This document shows, in pieces, positions 6,055 through 10,899 of a DNA stretch of 10,899 bases. Location: contig JAWOCV010000305.1 of the NCBI GenBank assembly GCA_046483585.1, positions 1 through 10,899 of the forward strand. Reading direction: 5' to 3'. This DNA comes from Marinilabilia sp046483585 (GTDB lineage Bacteria > Bacteroidota > Bacteroidia > Bacteroidales > Marinilabiliaceae). A program made the translations under genes and the position numbers. Under the pieces are notes generated by a model that worked only from the letters and a program-made list of their open reading frames with translations, did not search any database and was not told where the DNA came from. Every line of letters begins with the position of its first letter. The first letter of the stretch is position 1.

Positions 6055-6819
6055 CTAAACAGTACCGGCATTGGTGTCGGCATTTTTTCCTTCTTTCTCC
6101 TTCTCGATCTTTGTCAGAATCTCTCCAAGCTCATAAAAGGTCAACTTTTTCACATTGGTCAGCACAAAATCATTGCGCAAACCTGCACCAAGCAGGTTGG
6201 ATTCCGCGACCACGTCTTTCATCTTTTCATTCAGCGGAACATCGATGGGCACCAGTCCCCAGAATGTCACGAATTGCCCCGAAAAGGCAATAAATTCAAG
6301 CTTGCCGCCGAATTTTTCAAACACATACTCGGTCTCTCCCGAGATGACATGCTGACGTGTTTCCTCAAAAGCACTTCCGTCTTCGGAGAAAAAAGCACCA
6401 AAAAAACGGAGCTGCTGACCGCTGCCTCCGAGCCCGGTAGAAATAAACATGGGAGGATGTTCAAGCATGGAGGCCTGAAAGACCAGCTTACACTCCTGAA
6501 GAGCCAGATAAGTCCAGTCTTCCAATCCCTTATCCGGTTGGTCCTGGTAACTCTGAAGCGTACGGATGGCGTCCGGGGTTCCCAGCGAAGCCAGAGCCGC
6601 CAGGCGTCTGCGTTTGCTTTCCCGCGACGAATTCTCGTCCCACAATTCATATTTACCTGACATCACTATATGGGGCTGCAAATCGCTTTTTACCTCTTTC
6701 GACATCCGCATATATGCCATCTGGGTATCCAGTGAAACCTCCCGCTCCATGATCTGAACTTCTCCACCATTTTCTTTTACAACTTTCTGAAAATCTTCAA
6801 ATGTTCCTGAAAAATCCAT
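6055..6819 (-). CDS. Uncharacterised 254-residue protein with a HEAT-like helical patch
   Basis: I do not recognise a named family with confidence. The product is soluble-looking, with no signal peptide or membrane segment. Residues 1-40 are mixed and charged. Residues about 64-120 (SRESKRRRLAALASLGTPDAIRTLQSY, then LEDWTYLALQECKLVFQASML) read like two HEAT-like helical hairpins. Residues about 123-190 look beta-rich and contain the distinctive segment MFISTGLGGSGQQLRFFGAFF, then FEKFGGKLEFIAFSGQFVTFWGLVPI. The last 20 residues are Lys/Glu/Asn-rich and probably disordered. The long frame, the internal pattern of hydrophobic and charged residues and the convergent terminator support a real gene. 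No clear promoter or Shine-Dalgarno site precedes the ATG at 6819. It stands alone between convergent and divergent neighbours, so context gives no functional hint. Confidence 0.85.
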   Translation of the reverse strand: MDFSGTFEDFQKVVKENGGEVQIMEREVSLDTQMAYMRMSKEVKSDLQPHIVMSGKYELWDENSSRESKRRRLAALASLGTPDAIRTLQSYQDQPDKGLEDWTYLALQECKLVFQASMLEHPPMFISTGLGGSGQQLRFFGAFFSEDGSAFEETRQHVISGETEYVFEKFGGKLEFIAFSGQFVTFWGLVPIDVPLNEKMKDVVAESNLLGAGLRNDFVLTNVKKLTFYELGEILTKIEKEKEGKNADTNAGTV

Positions 6820-7036
6820 GGCATTATCTTTTTTATTAATAGTATCGTCTCCAATAATCTTACCAAAGAATAACCAAAAGGTTTCAATTATGTTTCAATC
6901 TTTTCGAAATGACTTTTCGTCACAAAAGAAAAATAAATTCTGACATTTTTGCCTGATGAAAAAACACACAATTATGCCAAATCGTCAAAGTTTTCATCGA
7001 TCTTCACCAGCATTGGTTTTCATGGTAGAAAGACAA

Positions 7037-7056
7037 AATCCCCAAAAGTGGGGATT
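7037..7056. promoter_or_regulatory. Perfect 8-bp inverted repeat over the feoAB -33 element (candidate operator)
   Basis: AATCCCCA (7037-7044) and TGGGGATT (7049-7056) form a perfect inverted repeat with a 4-base centre, AAAG. Its right arm overlaps the TTG -33 element (7055-7057) of the feoAB promoter. Position and symmetry suit a dimeric regulator, plausibly iron-responsive. The sequence is unlike the Fur or DtxR consensus sites I know. It could instead be an incidental hairpin. Confidence 0.4.
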
Positions 7057-7085
7057 GGTGGGGTTTATTCAAATGATTAATTTTG
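7055..7085 (+). promoter_or_regulatory. feoAB promoter
   Basis: TTG (7055-7057), 20 bases, then TAATTTTG (7078-7085), a full match to TAnnTTTG. Transcription would start near 7092, giving a leader of about 55 bases before the ATG at 7148. No riboswitch-like structure is evident in that short leader. Confidence 0.7.
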
Positions 7086-7147
7086 AAGAATTTTAAATTG
7101 TGAGCATACTATAATGCGCAACATTCAATAACCGAGATACGATATAT

Positions 7148-9640
7148 ATGAACTTAGCAGAGCTGACAAGCGGACAGGAAGGCGTTATTGTGAAGGTGAA
7201 AGGACATGGAGCGTTTCGCAAGCGCATCATTGAAATGGGCTTTGTCAGAGGGAAAAAAGTGAAAGTTATCAAAAATGCTCCACTCAAAGATCCCATCGAA
7301 TACAAGATCATGGATTTCAAGGTGTCTCTGCGAAGAACCGAAGCTGAGCTGGTCGAAGTCGTTTCCCGTGAGGAGGCCCGAAATATAGAAACAGGACAAT
7401 ACAACGGCACCATTACCGATGAAATATTGACCCGAACCGCCACTGAAAAACGGAAAACCATTAATGTGGCTCTTGTCGGAAATCCCAATTGCGGTAAAAC
7501 CACTATTTTTAACCAGGCCAGCGGCGCCAATGAGCATGTCGGGAACTACAGTGGTGTGACCATCGATATTAAAACGGGTTATTTTTATCACAAAGATTAT
7601 ACGCTCAAGGTTTATGATCTGCCCGGCACCTACTCCCTCTCCGCTTACAGTCCTGAAGAAGTATATGTTCGGGAACACATCAACAGCGAGACCCCTGACA
7701 TCATCCTCAATGTGGTGGACGCTTCGAACCTGGAACGCAATTTATACCTCACCTCCCAACTGATCGACATGGATGTGCGCACAGTGGTGGCCCTCAACAT
7801 GTACGACGATCTCCAGAGAAAAGGTGATAAACTGGACTATTCACAACTGGGCAAAATGCTCGGGATACCTTTTGTGCCAACGGTCGGTTCAAAGGGAAAG
7901 GGAATTAGCGAACTGTTTCAGACCGTGATAGATGTTTACGAAGACAAAATTGAAGAAGCCCGCCGGGTTAAGATCAATTACGGCGAAACCATCGAAGAAG
8001 CCATTGAAACCATCGAAGCACTTATCGGCGAATATCCTGAACTCGTGAGCAGGGTTTCTCCCCGGTTTCTGGCCATCAAACTTCTGGAGCAGGACAAAGT
8101 ATTCCATGACCAGCTCTTGCAGGGACAGTATCAGAAAATACTGCAGGAAACCAGGCGGCAAACGGAAAAACTGGAACACATCCTCAACGAAGATACCGAA
8201 ACCACCATAACCGATGCCCGTTACGGATTCATTGCCGGGGCCATGAAAGAGACCTACCGGGAAAATCCCCAACAACGCCGGAGAAAAACCGACATCATTG
8301 ATTCGATACTGACCCATCGTCTTTTCGGTTTTCCGTTCTTTTTCTTTTTCATCTGGCTGATGTTCCAGGCCACTTTCCGCCTGGGAGAATACCCCATGAA
8401 CTGGATCGAAGACGGGGTATCGATGTTGTCACAATGGGCCGGTGCCACCCTTCCGGCAGGCCCGTTTACGGACCTCATCGTTGACGGGATCATTGGCGGT
8501 GTGGGAGGTGTGATCGTATTTCTGCCCAATATCCTGATCCTCTTCTTCTTTATTTCATTTATGGAAGATACCGGGTATATGGCCAGGGCCGCCTTTATCA
8601 TGGACAAGGTGATGCATAAGATCGGCCTTCACGGTAAATCATTCATTCCACTGATCATGGGATTTGGGTGTAATGTTCCGGCCATTATGGCCACCCGTAC
8701 CATTGAAGACCGCAACAACCGTTTGCTCACCATCCTGATCAATCCGTTCATGTCGTGCAGCGCCCGACTGCCGGTCTACATTCTTTTCATCGGGGCTTTT
8801 TTCCCCGATCATCCGGGAACGGTGCTGTTCCTCTTATATGCAACGGGCATTGCCATCGCCGTGTTCGTGGCCCGCATCTTCAAGCGCTTTATGTTCCGGA
8901 AATCGGACACACCGTTCGTTATGGAACTTCCTCCCTACCGGCTGCCCACCCTGAGGGCAACCACCCGCCATATGTGGTTCAAAGGCAGCCAATATCTGAA
9001 AAAGATGGGAGGTGTCATTATGGTTGCCTCTGTCATAATTTGGTTTTTAGGATATTATCCGCGCCAAAACGAAAAATCAATAGCTGTGGAAAAGAATAAG
9101 AGCGAACTGGTGCAACGTTACGATGAGCTTCAGGTTGCCACCGGAGATGACCTCGATGAAAAAATTGCCTCTGAACGGGCAGAAAAACTGGAAGAGTTTG
9201 ACCAACTCAAGGACAAGATGCGTCACGAAGGGAGCTATATCGGACAAATCGGGAAAAGCATCGAACCCGCCATTCAACCGCTGGGATTTGACTGGAAAAT
9301 GGGCGTCAGCCTTTTAAGCGGAGTCGCTGCCAAAGAGATCGTGGTCAGCACCATGGCTGTGCTGTACCAGGCCGATGACGTAGAAACCAGCGGAAATGCC
9401 CAACTGATTGAGCAAATTAGAAACGACAAATACGAGGATGGCACACCGGTCTTTACCACTTTATCTGCTATGTCGTTCCTTATATTCACACTTGTCTATT
9501 TCCCGTGTGTCGCAGTCATTGCTGCCATACGGAAAGAGACCGGATCATGGAAATGGGCTTTGTTCACCATTTTTTATACAACAGGACTGGCTTATTTCCT
9601 TTCCCTGGTCATTTTCCAGGTGGGCCAGCTTTTTCAATGA
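7148..9640 (+). CDS. feoB: FeoA-FeoB fusion, ferrous iron transporter
   Basis: This 830-residue inner-membrane protein imports Fe(II). Residues 1-73 are a complete FeoA SH3-like domain (MNLAELTSGQEGVIVKVKG, then IIEMGFVRGKKVKVI). A linker leads to the cytoplasmic G domain: G1 GNPNCGKTT (111-119), G2 NYSGVTID (133-140), G3 DLPG (157-160), G4 NMYD (217-220) and a G5-like VGSKGKG (246-252). A helical GDI-like region follows (about 275-380). The membrane part begins at about 390 and carries the Gate motifs GFGCNVPAIMATRTIE (505-520, C508) and NPFMSCSARLPVY (532-544, C537), then further helices to 828, including YFPC (C787). A charged, helical loop of about 60 residues (636-697) separates two membrane segments. 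FeoA-FeoB fusion is common in Bacteroidota, so no separate feoA is expected; feoC is also absent. The nearest feo partner is the small Cys-rich gene 384 bp downstream. No hairpin terminator was seen just after the stop. Confidence 0.98.
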   Translation: MNLAELTSGQEGVIVKVKGHGAFRKRIIEMGFVRGKKVKVIKNAPLKDPIEYKIMDFKVSLRRTEAELVEVVSREEARNIETGQYNGTITDEILTRTATEKRKTINVALVGNPNCGKTTIFNQASGANEHVGNYSGVTIDIKTGYFYHKDYTLKVYDLPGTYSLSAYSPEEVYVREHINSETPDIILNVVDASNLERNLYLTSQLIDMDVRTVVALNMYDDLQRKGDKLDYSQLGKMLGIPFVPTVGSKGKGISELFQTVIDVYEDKIEEARRVKINYGETIEEAIETIEALIGEYPELVSRVSPRFLAIKLLEQDKVFHDQLLQGQYQKILQETRRQTEKLEHILNEDTETTITDARYGFIAGAMKETYRENPQQRRRKTDIIDSILTHRLFGFPFFFFFIWLMFQATFRLGEYPMNWIEDGVSMLSQWAGATLPAGPFTDLIVDGIIGGVGGVIVFLPNILILFFFISFMEDTGYMARAAFIMDKVMHKIGLHGKSFIPLIMGFGCNVPAIMATRTIEDRNNRLLTILINPFMSCSARLPVYILFIGAFFPDHPGTVLFLLYATGIAIAVFVARIFKRFMFRKSDTPFVMELPPYRLPTLRATTRHMWFKGSQYLKKMGGVIMVASVIIWFLGYYPRQNEKSIAVEKNKSELVQRYDELQVATGDDLDEKIASERAEKLEEFDQLKDKMRHEGSYIGQIGKSIEPAIQPLGFDWKMGVSLLSGVAAKEIVVSTMAVLYQADDVETSGNAQLIEQIRNDKYEDGTPVFTTLSAMSFLIFTLVYFPCVAVIAAIRKETGSWKWALFTIFYTTGLAYFLSLVIFQVGQLFQ

Positions 9641-9652
9641 TAATGTTTAATT

Positions 9653-9676
9653 CAATAGACCGTTAGATTTTTAGAT
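9653..9676 (+). repeat. 24-base direct repeat, copy 1
   Basis: Matches 10266-10289 at 20 of 24 positions; the common form begins CAATAGA, then CGT, and ends TTAGAT. This copy starts 13 bases after the last base of the feoB stop and the other starts 14 bases after the last base of the Cys-rich gene stop, so each gene is followed by the same short sequence at nearly the same distance. Confidence 0.55.
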
Positions 9677-9752
9677 ATTAGATTTAAGACGAATCGTATA
9701 ATGCTGATAAACTGCAATTTAACACGGAAAACATTAAAAGGTTAAACAGCTG

Positions 9753-9796
9753 AATTACAAGGCATTGAAAAAGTTTAACGGACTATTGCAATAAAT
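9753..9796 (+). repeat. About 45-base direct repeat, copy 1
   Basis: Aligns with 9980-10026, sharing AATTACAAG, then TTGAAAAAGTTTAACGGA, TATTG and CAATAAAT, with small indels. Copy 2 runs into the possible start codon of the Cys-rich gene (ATG at 10025). The pair brackets the solitary 93-bp element. Confidence 0.7.
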
Positions 9797-9832
9797 AATC
9801 CGTGAAAAAAACTAAACGCAGAGACGCTATGA

Positions 9833-9923
9833 CCTGTCTGCCGTTTTTAATATTAGCATCCTGTTATATAAACGAACTTTTGTTTGTACAATTAATTTTG
9901 TTTCACATTACACGCCAGGCAGG
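9833..9923 (-). repeat. Solitary, diverged copy of the 93-bp element, inverted relative to the array
   Basis: The two ends, CCTGTCTGCCG (9833-9843) and CGCCAGGCAGG (9913-9923), are identical over 11 bases to the two ends of the array units, read on the minus strand. The distance between them is 91 bp against 93 in the array. The interior is diverged but shares patches at about the same offsets (for example GTTTT beside the left end, ATCC, TATAAA and GTTTC). It has imperfect terminal inverted repeats (9 of 11) and codes for nothing, so it resembles a MITE or REP-like unit. A CGC triplet lies just outside or at each end (9825-9827 and 9924-9926). Confidence 0.65.
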
Positions 9924-9979
9924 CGCAAAGTTTTAATTATGAGAGAGTTATTATTCATGGTTTTGTTTCATGAAGACTT

Positions 9980-10026
9980 AATTACAAGATATTTGAAAAA
10001 GTTTAACGGAGTATTGTTCAATAAAT
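9980..10026 (+). repeat. About 45-base direct repeat, copy 2
   Basis: This is the second copy of the repeat at 9753-9796, about 227 bp away. It forms the immediate upstream region of the Cys-rich gene and overlaps the first two bases of its earliest ATG. If translation starts at 10040 or 10046 instead, the repeat would be wholly in the leader. Confidence 0.7.
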
Positions 10027-10252
10027 GATTTTAATTGAAATGCCAATGATACAGGAAATATTAACATGGATCACCGTAAGTGCAGCTGTCCTGTACACGC
10101 TCTATTCATTGTGGAAGACGTTTTTCCATTCAAATGGAAAAGTATGCGGCGGCGGTTGTCCTTCATGCGAAGCCAAGGATCTTTTGATAAAGGACATACA
10201 CGACCATAACGGGGACCGGCAGCGGTTTGAAAGGGTGAAACCGATAAAATAG
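10025..10252 (+). CDS. FeoB-associated Cys-rich membrane protein
   Basis: The 75-residue product has one membrane helix at about 9-33 (IQEILTWITVSAAVLYTLYSLWKTFF). A short tail with CGGGCPSCEAKDL follows, bringing three cysteines together (about 42, 46 and 49), then a basic C-terminus. This matches the small FeoB-associated Cys-rich membrane proteins encoded next to feoB in many anaerobes. They are presumed to help FeoB, possibly by handling Fe(II) at the membrane, but the mechanism is not settled. The earliest start is the ATG at 10025; those at 10040 (MPMIQE) and 10046 (MIQE) fit the family better, since homologues begin just before the helix. No Shine-Dalgarno site settles the choice. It lies 384 bp after feoB rather than directly adjacent, so co-transcription is uncertain. 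Confidence 0.8.
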   Translation: MILIEMPMIQEILTWITVSAAVLYTLYSLWKTFFHSNGKVCGGGCPSCEAKDLLIKDIHDHNGDRQRFERVKPIK

Positions 10253-10447
10253 TTAGTGCCCGTCTCAATAGATCGTCAGTTTATTAGATGCAAGTATTTT
10301 CGTTGCAGAGGTATAAAGCAGAAAGGACTTGTAGCTGAAAGCTCGAAGCTGAAAGCCGGAAAAAAGTTTGCTCTCTTTTTGTGACCTAATCAAAGAATAC
10401 ACAAAATTAGTTAGTGTCTGTCCATAAAGTCCCATTTACTGCGTTAC
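10253..10447. other. Non-coding spacer between the Cys-rich gene and the tandem array
   Basis: It holds the second copy of the 24-base repeat (10266-10289). It also holds a 16-base repeat pair, TAGTTAGTG plus a variable tail (10250-10265 and 10408-10423, 13 of 16 identical), and two copies of AGCTGAAAGC (10332-10341 and 10346-10355). No gene, promoter or convincing terminator is visible. The mixture of short diverged repeats suggests old insertion or duplication debris. Confidence 0.5.
10266..10289 (+). repeat. 24-base direct repeat, copy 2
   Basis: This is the second copy of the repeat at 9653-9676, with four mismatches. It follows the stop of the Cys-rich gene closely, as copy 1 follows feoB. 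Confidence 0.55.
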
Positions 10448-10899
10448 GCCTGCCTGGCGGGATAAAAAAAGAAACATTCTGACGTTTTAATTTAAAATTT
10501 ATAAGACAGAGGGATACTTTTATACAAAACGGCAGACAGGCCTGCCTGGCGGGTTATAGAAAAGAAACATGCTGGTGTTTTGATTTAAAACAACTTAATC
10601 AGATGGTTACTTTTTTACAAAACGGCAGACAGGCCTGCCTGGCGGGTTATAAAAAAGAAACATTCTGACGTTTTAATTTAAAATTTATAAGACAGAGGGA
10701 TACTTTTTTACAAAACGGCAGACAGGCCTGCCTGGCGGGTTATAGAAAAGAAACATGCTGATGTTTTGATTTAAAACAACTTAATCAGATGGTTACTTTT
10801 TTACAAAACGGCAGACAGGCCTGCCTGGCGGGTTATAGAAAAGAAACATGCTGATGTTTTGATTTAAAACAACTTAATCAGATGGTTACTTTTTTACAA
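10448..10899 (+). repeat. Tandem array of 93-bp units, two alternating types, running off the window
   Basis: Five units start at 10448, 10540, 10633, 10726 and 10819 (lengths 92, 93, 93, 93 and at least 81). Every junction is an imperfect palindrome: CGGCAGACAGG directly followed by CCTGCCTGGCG (centres at 10540/41, 10633/34, 10726/27 and 10819/20). Units 1 and 3 are type A (AACATTCTGACG, then GACAGAGGGATAC). Units 2, 4 and 5 are type B (AACATGCTG, then AATCAGATGGTTAC). A and B differ at roughly 14 of 93 positions, mostly in one 17-base block; within a type units are nearly identical. Type B has internal hairpins AAACAT-GCTG-ATGTTT and GTTTT-GATTT-AAAAC. No frame is open through a unit. The first unit lacks a left palindrome half (GCGTTAC precedes it). 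Total copy number is unknown because the array is cut by the window end. Confidence 0.93.

Larger units (their letters stand above)
6820..7147. other. Divergent spacer between the 254-residue gene and feoAB
   Basis: This 328-bp spacer carries the feoAB promoter and its overlapping palindrome at the right end (listed separately). A weaker inverted repeat, GATGAAAA (6955-6962) against TTTTCATC (6991-6998), lies in the middle. No consensus promoter for the leftward gene and no coding region were found. Confidence 0.5.
9641..10024. other. Repeat-rich spacer between feoB and the Cys-rich gene
   Basis: No gene is seen in these 384 bp. The spacer contains one copy of a 24-base repeat (9653-9676, second copy 10266-10289), one full copy and nearly all of the second copy of a 45-base repeat (9753-9796, 9980-10026), and a solitary inverted copy of the 93-bp element (9833-9923). 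A TAATTTTG box (9893-9900) lies inside the element but has no -33 partner at the right distance. No intrinsic terminator for feoB is visible. Confidence 0.6.

Noticed and set aside
6001..6660. Plus-strand open frame of 219 codons
   Set aside because: Antisense to the 254-codon minus-strand gene; it would start directly on the terminator side and shows no coherent domain pattern.
7037..7056. Palindrome at the feoAB promoter as a terminator for an upstream gene
   Set aside because: No gene reads rightward into it, and on the minus strand no gene ends there; the T runs on either side are weak.
7086..7147. Riboswitch in the feoAB leader
   Set aside because: The leader from the predicted start is only about 55 bases and shows no conserved aptamer-like helices.
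7093..7678. Minus-strand open frames within the 5' part of feoB
   Set aside because: They overlap the FeoA domain and G1-G3 motifs of feoB in antisense and have no recognisable features.
9893..9900. TAATTTTG as the promoter of the Cys-rich gene
   Set aside because: The box matches, but no TTG lies 17-23 bases upstream; the nearby TTTG copies are only 6-10 bases away.
10332..10355. AGCTGAAAGC direct repeat as an attachment or regulatory site
   Set aside because: Only two 10-base copies six bases apart; too short and too simple to support a function.
10448..10899. CRISPR array (constant palindromic block of about 35 bp with AT-rich intervals)
   Set aside because: The intervals between palindromes are themselves repeated in two types rather than unique, the period is 93 bp, and there is no cas gene in the window.
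10448..10899. Repeat protein gene, since 93 bases equals 31 codons
   Set aside because: All six frames of a unit contain stop codons, so no frame stays open even through one copy.

Overview
The window looks like a stretch of chromosome from a Bacteroidota bacterium, probably class Bacteroidia. The evidence is the gene content (DUF5606, a PUR/DUF3276 protein, a long NusB, a FeoA-FeoB fusion and a FeoB-associated Cys-rich membrane protein), A-rich leaders with few Shine-Dalgarno sites, and repeated matches to the Bacteroidota promoter form (TTG or TTTG, about 18-21 bases, then TAnnTTTG). No rRNA, tRNA, CRISPR array or intact transposase gene is visible.

Layout. Positions 1-249 hold no gene, but carry two near-identical promoters reading leftward out of the window. 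From 250 to 5170 there is a leftward housekeeping block, read from right to left: nusB, a DUF1573 lipoprotein, yajC, then a hairpin terminator with a promoter-like sequence inside it, then ybbR, coaE, a TerB-DnaJ (DjlA-like) protein and DUF5606, which also has its own promoter. A 258-bp divergent promoter region separates nusB from a rightward PUR-family nucleic-acid-binding gene (5486-5917). That gene ends at a strong, probably bidirectional terminator shared with a convergent, unrecognised 254-codon gene (6055-6819, minus).

The right part is a ferrous iron uptake locus. A consensus promoter, overlapped by a perfect 8-bp inverted repeat, precedes a single-gene FeoA-FeoB transporter (7148-9640). 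After a 384-bp spacer full of repeats comes a small one-helix membrane protein with a CGGGCPSC motif (10025-10252), of the kind found next to feoB.

The most unusual part is non-coding. The last about 450 bp are a tandem array of 93-bp units of two sequence types (order A-B-A-B-B, running off the window). The units are joined at an imperfect GC-rich palindrome, so each unit is bounded by 11-bp imperfect terminal inverted repeats, as in a MITE or REP-like element. A diverged solitary 91-bp copy with the same two ends lies in the opposite orientation between feoB and the Cys-rich gene. Two further pairs of diverged direct repeats lie in the same iron-locus spacers.

How the genes fit together: nusB (transcription antitermination), yajC (Sec translocon accessory), ybbR/cdaR, coaE (last step of CoA synthesis) and the small conserved genes form a growth-related block. 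The iron locus is a separate unit. No complete novel multi-gene system is evident; the repeat element and the regulatory architecture are the parts most worth following up.
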